From Primula veris (Eukaryota > Streptophyta > Magnoliopsida > Ericales > Primulaceae): a stretch of DNA of 64,000 bases. The notes under the pieces are model-generated. The model made no database searches. It was not told where the DNA came from and was given only the letters and a program-made list of their open reading frames with translations. Below are positions 22,222-31,762 of this stretch, one piece after another. Location of the stretch: the NCBI GenBank assembly GCA_963682055.1, contig OY821749.1:9102336-9166335 (forward strand), given 5' to 3'. The translations under genes were made by a program, and so were the position numbers. The number at the start of each line of letters is the position of its first letter. Position 1 is the stretch's first letter.

Positions 22222-24480
22222 GTGGTTATCGAAATGAAAAATCCTACAATTATGTGTTATTGGGGAGGTACGATAATGGAAACTACTAGCGAGGGGTTAT
22301 CTTATGATATTTCTTATAAAAAAATTTTTAAGGTATCTAGAAACACGACATACGACCAATTTTTGGAAAAATTGTTTAAGGTACTTGATGTATCATCGAC
22401 TTCAAATCGTTTGAGTTTAACATGTCGTTATCCATATCTGACCACACTTACTGAGTTTAAATATATGCGATTGGCTGTTGATGATAATGATTCGTTGGAA
22501 ACCATGCTTGAGTTAATAGAAGAAAATGGAAGAACGTTTATAGAGTTATATGTTGAAATTGAGCAAGTTTACTCTTCTGATCAAGATTACGGGTTGTATT
22601 ATAATATTCTTTCCACTAATGAAATCGGTACATCAAGTGGAACACCCATTCGACAAGAGCCAATGCATGAAATCGGTACATCAAGTAGAACACCCATTCG
22701 ACAAGAGCCAATGCTAGAGGTATATTCTGAGAACAACGAACCAGATTTGACACATTTGGATGCAGTGTGTCGATTGGCAGATAATATTGGTTGGTCGATA
22801 GAACTTGGGGATGAACCAGAGGATGAAGATCCGGACTTCAATATTAGCGAAAACGAGTCTGACGATGACGAAGAAAATGTACAAGAAGTTGAGTACGAAG
22901 AATTATCATCTGAAATGGGCTTGTATATGGATGAGGATGAAAACGACCAATCAAGTGGGTCACAATTGGCGAATAATACTATTCCCGATGAAATTCCTAT
23001 GCATCAACCAATGTCAAGTTTGTTTAATGAACCGTTCGACACTCAAGAAAATTATAGTAACCAGAGACGAAATTATATGATGTATCCTGGATTTTGGGAT
23101 CCTCAAGTTAATGATCCTTTTATTGGTCTTTTATTTAGGGATAAAGAAATGTTGAAAAAGGGAATAAAACCTTGGTCAATCAAACGTAACATCCATTTTT
23201 CCACTAAAAGTTCGAAGGCAAAATTTTGGGAAATTCGTTGTAAACTGGCCGAAACTCAACAATGCAAATGGAAACTACGAGCTTCACTAAGAAAGAAACA
23301 TGGATTTTTTGAAGTGTCGGTGTACAACGGTCCTCATACATGCATTCATGCCGAGCTTACAACTGATCATCCACAGTTAGATTCCAATCTTGTTGCCCAA
23401 ACCATTCGAAATGCCATCACAACTAATCCTATGATGAAGATTTCATTAGTTAAAGAGATTGTGAATGCCCGCTTTGAAATGTCAGTTTCATACAAAAAAG
23501 CTTATTTGGGTAAACAAAAAGCAATCGCAGAGATATTTGGTAATTGGGAAGACTCGTATAAGGTTTTACCTAAATTTATGAAAGCGCTTCAAAAGTATAA
23601 TCCCGGTACCGTTGCTTCTTATGAGACCACGCTAGTTTACGATGTGGTAGGAAATCCAGTGGGTGAGGTATTGAACAGATTTTTCTTCACATTTAAGGCC
23701 GTTATTGATGCATTTCAGTATTGTAGGCCAGTTATCGCTATTGATGCTACTCACTTATATGGAAAGTATAAAGGTAAGATTTTGTTGGCCATGGCATCGG
23801 ATGCAGATAATCATGTTTTTCCCATTGGTTGTGCATTTGTTGCTGAGGAGAGTACAATTTCGTGGAGCTATTTTCTTTCTAACATTATGCGACATGTGAT
23901 TAAAGAGCGCGTGAATATTTGTCTAATTTCGGATAGACATGCTGGTATTCTAAGTGCAGTGAGAGGAGTTTGGCGTGGTCAAGGTTTTGTTCATCGATAT
24001 TGTTCAAATCATTTTTTGGATAATTTTAAGAAAGCTTTCAAAGGAGATCCTGACTTACACAAGTTAGCGGAGAACGCCATTTGGGAATTACAAGAAAGAA
24101 AATTGAAAAGAATCATGGAAGCAATAAAAGTCATGAATCCTCAAGCATATCAATGGTTGATAAGAGAGCCTGCGGAAAAATGGTCATATTTTCATGATAA
24201 AGGGAGGCGACATGGTAACATGACCACAAACATGGCTGAAATTTTCAATAATGTTTTAAAAGCTGCTCGTAATTTACCAATCACTGCTGCTGTGCAGCTT
24301 ATTTTCTATAAGTTGGTACACTATTTTTGCGAGCGGAAAAAGATAGTAATCGGGATGAGAAACAGCGGCACAAGATATGGTCCCAATATCCTTAAAATTT
24401 TACAAAAACGACCGATCGTAATTCAAAAACGACCGATCGTTTTTCTATTTTTCAGCCTTTTAAGTTCTTTCAAACCCTAA
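22222..24480 (+). CDS. MULE (MuDR-type) transposase, C-terminally altered
   Basis: The ORF encodes 752 residues. The order is: an N-terminal PB1-like region (about 1-120), an acidic linker with a 16-residue peptide repeated twice (EIGTSSGTPIRQEPM near 134-160), a MuDR-type DNA-binding region (about 290-385; CKWKLRASLRKKHGFF, HTCIH), and the MULE catalytic domain (about 490-690). The catalytic acids appear complete: D508 in AIDATHLYG, D571 in ISDRHAGI and E673 in NMAEIFNN, with C and H residues near YCSNHF. Most plant MULE transposases continue into a SWIM zinc finger; here, after ERKKIVIGMRNSGTRY, the frame runs into two copies of the element's own 10-bp motif (KRPIVIQKRPIV) and stops. Earlier in-frame ATGs are absent just upstream; M4 or M13 could also start it. 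The enzyme may have lost function or work without SWIM. Confidence 0.93.
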   Translation: MVIEMKNPTIMCYWGGTIMETTSEGLSYDISYKKIFKVSRNTTYDQFLEKLFKVLDVSSTSNRLSLTCRYPYLTTLTEFKYMRLAVDDNDSLETMLELIEENGRTFIELYVEIEQVYSSDQDYGLYYNILSTNEIGTSSGTPIRQEPMHEIGTSSRTPIRQEPMLEVYSENNEPDLTHLDAVCRLADNIGWSIELGDEPEDEDPDFNISENESDDDEENVQEVEYEELSSEMGLYMDEDENDQSSGSQLANNTIPDEIPMHQPMSSLFNEPFDTQENYSNQRRNYMMYPGFWDPQVNDPFIGLLFRDKEMLKKGIKPWSIKRNIHFSTKSSKAKFWEIRCKLAETQQCKWKLRASLRKKHGFFEVSVYNGPHTCIHAELTTDHPQLDSNLVAQTIRNAITTNPMMKISLVKEIVNARFEMSVSYKKAYLGKQKAIAEIFGNWEDSYKVLPKFMKALQKYNPGTVASYETTLVYDVVGNPVGEVLNRFFFTFKAVIDAFQYCRPVIAIDATHLYGKYKGKILLAMASDADNHVFPIGCAFVAEESTISWSYFLSNIMRHVIKERVNICLISDRHAGILSAVRGVWRGQGFVHRYCSNHFLDNFKKAFKGDPDLHKLAENAIWELQERKLKRIMEAIKVMNPQAYQWLIREPAEKWSYFHDKGRRHGNMTTNMAEIFNNVLKAARNLPITAAVQLIFYKLVHYFCERKKIVIGMRNSGTRYGPNILKILQKRPIVIQKRPIVFLFFSLLSSFKP
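24408..24440 (+). repeat. Two internal copies of the MULE end motif
   Basis: ACGACCGATCGT occurs at 24408-24419 and 24429-24440, inside the 3' end of the transposase ORF, exactly where resemblance to other MULE transposases is lost. These may mark a recombination junction. Confidence 0.85.
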
Positions 24481-24696
24481 TTCTATTTTCATTAACAAAT
24501 ATATCACCCTCTCTCTCTTCCAAAATCGCCTCTTTCTATCAAAATCTATCAAAAATCCCTAATAACTACATATATATAACCCAATTCTCTTATTAATCCT
24601 TATAATCAACAATCGATTGCTTCCGTTTCTTGAAACCAAGTTTTTTTTTCAAAATACGAACTTTTCAAAAACCCTAATTTTTTTAAAATTCCAACC

Positions 24697-25911
24697 ATGG
24701 TTCGCACCAAGAAAGCTCAACCACACCTCGTCGACGACCATGAGGACGACTACGTGCCTCCGTCCCCGAGCCGCCCCCGTGTTCCTCGCGGTCGACGAAC
24801 CGGCTCCTCCACCGCTCCACCATCGGGCCCCGGTGCCTCTTCCGCCTCTCTTCCTCCTCTCTATCCATCTACAATGGGTAAGAGAGCTATCTTGACTAAT
24901 TTTACAATAGATATGCCTTTATTCGTTGAACGTTTTCCTCTTCTCATGCAAGATTTAAACTTTAAAAAACTCAACGTAATTCTTACTCTAAAAGAGCCTT
25001 TCTTCATTGAAAATATATATGAATTTTACCATAACCTAGTTCTTGATAGGGGTCATGATGACGCACTCCGCTTGCGTTCATCGTTTAATGGCCAGGCCTT
25101 CGTTTACGGTATAGACCGTTTACGAAATCTTCTACACCTCGATGTTGCGGGGGTGTACGAGCAAAGTGACGAACTTTGCGAAATGCTAAACATCGTTAAT
25201 TTTACCGATTTCAAAGATGAGCTATTTCATCCCGCCCACAACAATCAGTCTAACAAAGCCCACGGCCTTCTATTTAGAAATAAATTAGCCTACCACATCC
25301 TCTCTCACATCGTCCTCCCTCATACTTCAAATTTCACGGATGTTACCAATGAGTACATCTTCCTTCTAGGGTGCATCCATCGCCGAGTCAAGCTTGACTT
25401 CGCGACTCTCATATTCTTTAAGATGGATTCGCTCAAAACGAAATCTAAGAATGGGCTACCTTACGGTGCCTTGATTTCGGCCATCTTAAAGGACCTAAAC
25501 CTTGTTCCCGGTGGAACCCTTTTCAAGAATAAGGATAAACACATTTGGGACACCTCTTATCTTGCCCAAATGTCAATAAAATTCAACACTACCGCCAAGA
25601 CCATTACTTGGTCCGGTAAACGGGTGTCCGGCCCCGACTACACTACTCTTTCCCCCGAAGAGGAAGAGTATGTCGGCCCTAAGGCCACACCGCAAGCCGC
25701 TCGTGAGGACGTGCCTATTTCCTCCGAGTCCCTTCCCCCGTCTCACATTCCTTCCTCTTCTCGTCCCACTCGAGGTCGAGGAAAAGCTCAAGTCGGATCT
25801 TCCAACCGTCCTCCGCGCACCGAACAATTCTACGACGATCTATACATCAACCAATATCGGAATGCACAAATGACTCGTCGGATGTTTCGTTTCTTGCAAC
25901 CGGGACAATAG
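24697..25911 (+). CDS. Second MULE ORF, Transposase_32-like plant transposon protein
   Basis: The ORF encodes 404 residues. It has a Pro/Ser/Arg-rich N-terminus (1-60), a folded core (about 65-300) with FYHNLVL, LPHTSNFTDVTNEYIFLLGC and LPYGALISAILKDLNL, and a disordered basic C-terminus (about 310-404). The core resembles the poorly described 'putative plant transposon protein' family (Transposase_32, PF20167 from memory). Its biochemical role is unknown. GC content is higher than in the transposase ORF, and it has its own A/T-rich leader with TATATATAACC near 24571, suggesting independent transcription. The TAG at 25909-25911 is followed in frame by 42 more codons with an acidic stretch (DDNEDEEDD) to a second TAG at 26038-26040, so the stop may be a recent nonsense change or a site of readthrough. 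Confidence 0.65.
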   Translation: MVRTKKAQPHLVDDHEDDYVPPSPSRPRVPRGRRTGSSTAPPSGPGASSASLPPLYPSTMGKRAILTNFTIDMPLFVERFPLLMQDLNFKKLNVILTLKEPFFIENIYEFYHNLVLDRGHDDALRLRSSFNGQAFVYGIDRLRNLLHLDVAGVYEQSDELCEMLNIVNFTDFKDELFHPAHNNQSNKAHGLLFRNKLAYHILSHIVLPHTSNFTDVTNEYIFLLGCIHRRVKLDFATLIFFKMDSLKTKSKNGLPYGALISAILKDLNLVPGGTLFKNKDKHIWDTSYLAQMSIKFNTTAKTITWSGKRVSGPDYTTLSPEEEEYVGPKATPQAAREDVPISSESLPPSHIPSSSRPTRGRGKAQVGSSNRPPRTEQFYDDLYINQYRNAQMTRRMFRFLQPGQ

Positions 25912-26063
25912 GAGCTCGACCAACTAGATCGCGAAAGCGCCGAGCAAAGGGCGCAATTCCACGGCTATTTTCCCGACCTTGCCGGGCCCCCAGACGACAA
26001 CGAAGACGAAGAGGATGATGCGACCTCCCACCGCGACTAGGCGGATATCGTTTTTTTTTTTTT

Positions 26064-26645
26064 TTTATGATGTAAAAGGGGGAGAAATACCCTCTCTTTT
26101 GTTTTTGCGTTGTATTTCTCATTTCTTTCGATTTCGAACAACGTTGGTTTTTGATGTAATAAGTAGCAAACGCTTTATTTTATGAATCATTATTATGTTG
26201 CTTATGCGTTGTGAGTTTGTGCACTTATAGTATGCGTTTTTATCTTAATCACTTTATTGAATTTGGTGCGCATATATTGCTAGTTGATTGGGTTATATGT
26301 ATTGTTTTTCATTTGTGGCGATTGACCATTTTTTATGTTTTTAATGATGTTAAAGGGGGAGAAATACCCTATTTTATTTTGCGTTGTATTTCGTTTGTTT
26401 TTCATTTTCTTTTCGAACTACGTTGTTTTTGATGTAATAAGTAGCAAACGCTTTGCATTTATGTTATGAATCTTTTTTATGTTATGTTGCTATTTATCAT
26501 TACGTGTTAATTTGTATGACGTTGTGATTTTGATGTTATTATAATTCTACAAATGCGATTTTGATGTTATTATAACTTGTGCGCATATATATCTAGTTGA
26601 TTGGGTTATTTTTGTTGTTTTCATTTGTGGCGATTGACCGTTTTT
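26064..26645. repeat. Two-copy tandem repeat in the MULE right arm
   Basis: Copies at about 26064-26335 and 26336-26645 share AAAGGGGGAGAAATACCCT, GTAATAAGTAGCAAACGCTT and TAGTTGATTGGGTTAT. The purine-rich AAAGGGGGAGA resembles a retrotransposon polypurine tract, so this piece may derive from another element. It is non-coding. Confidence 0.8.
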
Positions 26646-27013
26646 AGGCAAAACTATGGCCAATTGTTCGCTTGCATTTTATCGTTCGTTTTCCTTAATC
26701 GTTTAGATTTGTTTAACTTCGTTTTAAATCGGATGTTGTGACATTTCCTTGTTTTAAATCGGATGTTTAGTAAAACGTCACCTACACATCTTGTACCTAA
26801 CATATTAATTTACGACATCATTTTATGTGATAATACTAGTCTAGTGCATAAATCTTTCGAAAAATCCGATCCAACACTCTCGTACTAAACATATTAATTT
26901 ACGACATCATTTTTTAAGAGATCATGTTCAAAAAGGGGATCATGTTTTTATATATTTTTTGTCAAATCAGTGTCCAAAACTGCAAAAAATCCTTGTTCTG
27001 TAAATTCTTTACA

Positions 27014-27092
27014 GTCGATCGGTCGTTTCTGAAAAACGACCGATCGTTTTTCAACAGACGACCGATCGTTTTTCAGAAACGACCGATCGTTT
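27014..27092. repeat. Subterminal array of four MULE end motifs
   Basis: Copies at about 27016 (inverted), 27036, 27058 and 27079 of ACGACCGATCGT lie just inside the right terminal repeat, spaced 20-22 bp. The left end has no such extra array, making the element asymmetric. Confidence 0.85.
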
Positions 27093-27123
27093 TAGGTATG
27101 ATTTCTTCCAGTGAGTTCAGACC

Positions 27124-27371
27124 AAAAACGACCGATCGAAATGTACATAACGACCGATCGTTTTTGTCTGAAAAACGACCGGTCGTTTTGTACAATTCGA
27201 TCGGTCGTTTATTGTCCAAATTGTTTCAGAAAGTTCAATAATAAAACGACCGGTCGTTTTAATCATTTCGATCGGTCGTTTTTCAAAAGTAGACCATTTT
27301 GGGAATATTTCAGAAAGGTAGCCCATTCTGGGCATTAATTGTACCCAGTGAGCCATTTTGGCAAAAAACTC
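27124..27371. repeat. MULE right terminal inverted repeat
   Basis: This is the inverse of 21768-22016, with one length difference in the terminal T run and one substitution (near 27312). Six motif copies are present in mirrored order. The 9-bp duplication CAATTTTAG follows at 27372-27380. Confidence 0.93.
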
Positions 27372-27707
27372 CAATTTTAGGAAGATATATTAGATATGAC
27401 ACGATATCAAGTTGTATGACTATGACTATGACTATGACTAGGTTTTTGTTCAGGGAGTGTTATTCGTTTTTTGAGTTTCCATAAATTTGGAATTTCTCCA
27501 TATTCTTCCAATTGTATGGGATGCGTATTCATGATTAGGATTTTACGTACTATTTTTTAATTAACACGGGCTGAAATACTATAATCGTCGACTTTTTAAT
27601 AAAATACATTGAATTTTTTTATGTTTTCCGTAATATGAGGAGTGTTGTAGCCCCCTTTTACCTTACGAGATGTATAATTATGTTATATTTTCTAATAAGT
27701 CATGATT

Positions 27708-28049
27708 TTAGGACTCGTTTAATATTGTTTCGCCGCGAAAATATTTCTTACTAAGAAAAGTACATATTAAGTTAATCAATAATACAATCGTTATATCATT
27801 TTGATTCCATGAGTAATCATGAAGATTCGAAAAACCATACACGGATGAATCAATGAGAGATTCAACAATTAAAATAAAGATCGATTTTGTGGGATCATTC
27901 CTTTCTTCAAATAGAACGAACAAAGATAGAATCACACCGATTGCCGAAATGATTGTAGTTAAGTATTCGAGTATATGGTAGAGACCAATTAATTTTAAAT
28001 TATAGACATTTATTATATAAGGTGAATAGTGTTTGTAAATCATGTGCAC
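27708..28049 (-). other. Unrecognised open frame with hydrophobic segments
   Basis: An ATG-to-stop frame of 113 residues has hydrophobic stretches at about 20-46 (YLTTIISAIGVILSLFVLF) and 86-98 (ITIVLLINLICTF). I do not recognise a family. There is no sign of introns, promoter or conserved neighbours. It may be a remnant of a membrane protein gene or a chance frame in AT-rich DNA. Confidence 0.2.
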
Positions 28050-28415
28050 GATATCTTATAATTATTTACATATAGCATATAGAGGTATGATTAAAAATTA
28101 AAATTATTAAACGAGACTGAGACCGAACACAAGTCCTACGATTTGTTCAGACTCGGTTTATTAGTAAATAAACAAACACGAGTTAAAAATTTAACAAAAC
28201 AAACACATTGCATGGAGAGAGGGATGGATAAATAAAATAATATAAGTACACATAACCAGAAATACAGTGAAGGCGGAATACTAACACAGATTTGTCCTAC
28301 TAATTTAATCATATTCTACTTCTTCTTTTTTCAACTCTCAACTTCTAACTTTTATCAATTACCTTTAAAAAAATCTTAATTTTATTTCCTTTTTTTCATA
28401 CCACAACTGGACATA

Positions 28416-28445
28416 CCACACCCAACGTGTGGGCACATTTACTAG
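28416..28445 (+). mobile_element. Helitron-like 3' terminus
   Basis: A short hairpin, CCACAC-CCAAC-GTGTGG (28416-28432), is followed nine bases later by CTAG (28442-28445), the arrangement of a Helitron 3' end. The next base is C rather than the usual T, and no matching 5' TC end was found, so this is weak. Confidence 0.3.
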
Positions 28446-28598
28446 CAATTTTCAAAATATCCAATTATACATCTCGGAAAGAAAAAACAAGACGCATATT
28501 TGTGTTCTTGTTGTGAAATCGTGGAGATTTGCATTACTCAAATCTTAATTTGGAGCGTTTTTGCAAAAAAAACAAAGTACAAGTTGATGTATATATAT

Positions 28599-28604
28599 AC
28601 TCCC

Positions 28605-28686
<82 letters not shown>

Positions 28687-28692
28687 GGGAGT
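28599..28692. repeat. (TA)n palindrome with ACTCCCCCAATA arms
   Basis: ACTCCCCCAATA (28599-28610), a run of about 35 TA units and TATTGGGGGAGT (28681-28692) form a perfect 94-bp palindrome that could extrude a cruciform. GC-rich CCACGCGTTGCGTGTGCGGC follows at 28699-28718. Confidence 0.9.
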
Positions 28693-29622
28693 CGTGCCCC
28701 ACGCGTTGCGTGTGCGGCGCGTTATGTAATAAAAATATAAAAAATATGTATAGTTATGATATAAATATGTGGATAGTAAAAAAAAACATAGTTTAAACTT
28801 TAAAAGAATGTTTGGTCGTTAAAAAGGGATAAATAGTTTTATTAGTTTTTACTTTTTATATTTTTATGTGATTATGGTATTATTGTAATTAATATAAAGG
28901 TGTAAGAGTATTTTTAAAAAAAAAAAAGTGATTAAATTGCACAGATTCATTTGACTTGATTTGACTTATTATAATAGAATGATAAGCAAGATCCCATTAG
29001 AAAAACGCTTGAATATCAATCAATGCCTAAATGTGAGAGAGAGAAATACAGAAGCAGGGTGATGAAAACTTGTTCTTTAATAGGCTCTGGGTATAAAAAA
29101 GAAGTAGACGTGAGGGGGAAAATTGCCAAATTGGACCAAGGAGCTTCCGCTAAAGTCTCTTTGGCCAATCCGCTTTCACGTTCACTTGGTATTTGGTAAT
29201 AATACTAATAAATCTATTTAGCTGTCAAGTCGACGTTGGTATCTGATCGTGTAAAATCCCGTATTTTTTTGTTTTCATTAATTTATTCTTAGAGTGATAT
29301 TAATATTGTCTTTTGGACTAATCAGAATATTTTTAATTAGATGGGGGATGTTTGGTTATCAACAAGAATTAGGGACTTGGAGTAGTAATATGGAAGGACT
29401 AAAATACGCTAAAATGATATAAGTTATTACATGTAGGATTAATTCAGAGAAAAAGAAACGTCTGATTTATTCATTGGAGATTAAATGTTCACGGTTTTCG
29501 TTTCTTATGCATATAAGAAAGAGATTGGGTTTTAGTCAGATCAAAGGTCCCCACAATCAGGGTTCTGTATATAACAGAGTAATACATGTATATTTATGTA
29601 GTAACGAGAGAAAGAGAGGGAT

Positions 29623-29664
29623 ATGGCAGAACAGACAGCCTTGGATTTAATTCCTTTCATCAAG
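29623..29664 (+). CDS. Possible orphan first exon
   Basis: ATGGCAGAACAGACAGCCTT starts a 14-codon frame (MAEQTALDLIPFIK) ending at AAG with a good donor, GTAAAT, at 29665. A TATA-like GTATAAAAAAG lies at about 29090-29100, and the region before the ATG looks like a leader. No downstream exon could be found before the pseudogene and MITEs, so it may be the first exon of a gene broken by insertions, or a chance match. I do not recognise the peptide. Confidence 0.25.
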
Positions 29665-31154
29665 GTAAATTTACTGCCTCACTTCCTTTTAGATGTTTGT
29701 AGGAAACATAAGAGCTAGGGTTCCTACATAGGCTTAGGTTTTTATTAATAAATAAACTGTGTACTAATTTGGGATTTATTGAGATCAATTGCTTGGTTCC
29801 TATAAGTGGCCAAAATCAATAAAGTCGTACTGTTGGAAATCTGATAAAAAAAAGAAAAGAAATTATGGTTATAACACTACTTGAATTTTGAGTTTGGCAG
29901 TCTTAAGAAATTTTCAGAAAACCTATTGAAAATAGTTTAGTTCTAGCTATGAATTAGTTGTCCAGTAACTAATTTGTCAATCAACAAAGAGGTTTTAAGA
30001 TCATAGAGTATTAGACTTGTTCATGTTCACTACATGTCAGGTATGTGCAACTGTATTGATTTTGGGTTGATGATTATATTTTCAGGTCCGTTTACCATTT
30101 TGGTATATAAGTGTTTCGTGTTTCTCAACCCGAGTCAGGTGAGTGGGTTTTGTCTCTCTACTACAAAGCATCCCATTGCATTTTTACGACAAAGTATTTG
30201 TAGATTTTCAGTGATTATTTTACAAAACAGTATTATTATATAATTATATTTATATTAAATGTTGAAAGAAAGAAAGAAAGAAAGAAAGGTAAGTTTATGA
30301 AGTGAAAGTTTATATTAAAGACAGTTTTATGTTATGGTGCGCTTATGATTTTGTATTGGTATCATGAGAGAGAAGTCCAACGGAGATTCCTCCAAGCCCA
30401 TCAGTGGGGTGACGTTGGCAACTAAACAAATGAGTTTAGTTCTCAACGGTTGATTTAGCGATTGTACATAGCTTCGTCAACCGGAACGTTTTAGGGAATA
30501 GACTCAGCCGTCATGCTGTGATGACCTTAATTACGTAGTGCACGTATGGTTTATACACCTGAGAAAAAGATCGACGATAAAGAGATTGGGTAAGTCAATC
30601 AAGCTTGTTACCGTAACATAATACTTTCATATTTGCGAACACCATGATAAGAAAGAAGAAAGAGATTATTTATATTTCATTCAATTTGTTCAAGTGATTT
30701 CTAAAGAATTGCATTGGGAATTTTACTTAAAATAAAGTATTTAATTTGAAAGAAATGATAATGAAAAATCTTATTTATGTCCCTTATATTATATTGTAAG
30801 ACATTCTCTCTCATTGAGCTCGTTTAGCTCACCCCTCCCTTTTAAAATGTTTTTCAGGTAAACGATCGGCTATTTAGATTTGAAGTCGATTAGTTGGGAC
30901 CAGACAGACCTTATAGAAGTTTAAGTTAGATTTTCCGATGCGATGTAATTATTCTTTAGCTTATATGATGTTTAATTACTTGGTAAGGACCGTAGTTAAA
31001 ATTGTTATTAATGAAGGTACAGAATTTTGGGTATATTTTATTTTTCTACTATTTCTGAATGTTTGTAAATTAGGCTTTGTCTAGCCCGTGTCGCCACACG
31101 TGTTATTCGGCCGTGTGACTCCCAAATTAGGTCAGGGATGTTACAGATCGCATC
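29665..31154. other. Spacer with LTR-like remnant
   Basis: No coding exon was recognised. A short (GAAA)n is at 30267-30288. The right part (about 30800-31145) looks like the end of a Ty3/Gypsy LTR; see that entry. Confidence 0.5.
30800..31145 (+). mobile_element. Ty3/Gypsy LTR-like fragment
   Basis: The motif GAGCTCGTTTAGCTCACCCC (from about 30817), a later GTCGCCACACGTGTTATTCGG region and the terminal GGTCAGGGATGTTACA (ending 31145) are typical of plant Gypsy LTR 3' ends. I could not find the left TG end or a duplication, so it is probably a truncated solo LTR. Confidence 0.35.
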
Positions 31155-31762
31155 ATGTTTTATCGAGAGAAGATACTAATCGAAAAATTTAAACATTACC
31201 CTTATATCTTACGTCGTTACGGTGATTTTGCAACTAGTGAAAACGAAAAATTATTTTACAACATATTTATAGAGTATGCCTCACGTGAGAACCTTTTTAG
31301 CCATCTCAAAAATAAAGGTTTGTCCGAGTGTGAAGTAAATAAACACTCTTAATCTATTTTAACGGGTCTCGACTACATTCACAAGTAGGGCTTTGCTCAT
31401 TGTGATATCAAGCCAGAAAGTATACTTCTTGTGGGAAAATATCCAGCGGCGTGTGAGTTCACGATGAAAATAGATGATTTTGGAGTAACTAAAAAGGCAA
31501 GTGAAAATATTGGAGAGGATATAAATGATATAAGAGGAACATATATGTACTTGACTCCAGAGTCGGTTCTCGAAAAGAATTACGAGCCTAAGGTAGATAT
31601 ATGGGCCTTTACTATCCTATAAGTGCTTATGGGAAAACTCCATGGAACAAGGAACTCGAATTTACTACAATTTTGTATCGGGTCGCGATGAAAGAAGAAT
31701 TTCCACAAATTCCGGATTGTATTTCAATACAGGCTCGAGACTGTTGGAATTCTTATTGAATT
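31155..31762 (+). pseudogene. MAPKKK-type protein kinase pseudogene
   Basis: One frame reads through most of a kinase domain: IEYASRENLFSHLKN, then SILTGLDYIHK, the catalytic loop HCDIKPESILL, the magnesium motif IDDFGVTKK (normally ADFG), RGTYMYLTPESV and PKVDIWAF. This order and wording match plant MAPKKK13-21-like kinases. It is broken by stops at 31350-31352, 31386-31388 and 31620-31622 and by a frameshift near 31632, after which the PWNKELEF and FPQIPD blocks continue in another frame. The glycine loop and the ATP-binding Lys are missing. No introns are seen and these kinases are often single-exon, so either a retrocopy or a decayed tandem copy is possible. It cannot make an active kinase. 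Confidence 0.85.

Larger units (their letters stand above)
21768..27371 (+). mobile_element. Mutator-like element (MULE), 5604 bp, with two ORFs
   Basis: The ends are inverted repeats, 21768-22016 and 27124-27371, which I aligned by eye: they differ by one indel near the tip and one substitution. The flanks CAATTTTAG (21759-21767 and 27372-27380) are an exact 9-bp duplication, the Mutator signature. Each end carries six copies of a 10-bp motif, CGACCGATCG or the palindrome CGACCGGTCG, spaced about 20-50 bp. Four more copies lie at 27014-27092 and two at 24408-24440. Inside are a MULE transposase ORF and a second, more GC-rich ORF. Intact ends and the exact duplication indicate a recent insertion, upstream of the coiled-coil gene. 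Confidence 0.95.
27372..29622. other. Spacer with simple repeats and element relics
   Basis: This stretch holds a GACTAT repeat (27417-27440), a hydrophobic open frame at 27708-28049, a Helitron-like end (28416-28445), a long palindrome (28599-28692) and the upstream region of the possible exon at 29623. No full gene is seen. Confidence 0.6.

Noticed and set aside
28500..28796. Poly(Ile-Tyr) frames
   Set aside because: They are translations of a TA run within a palindrome.
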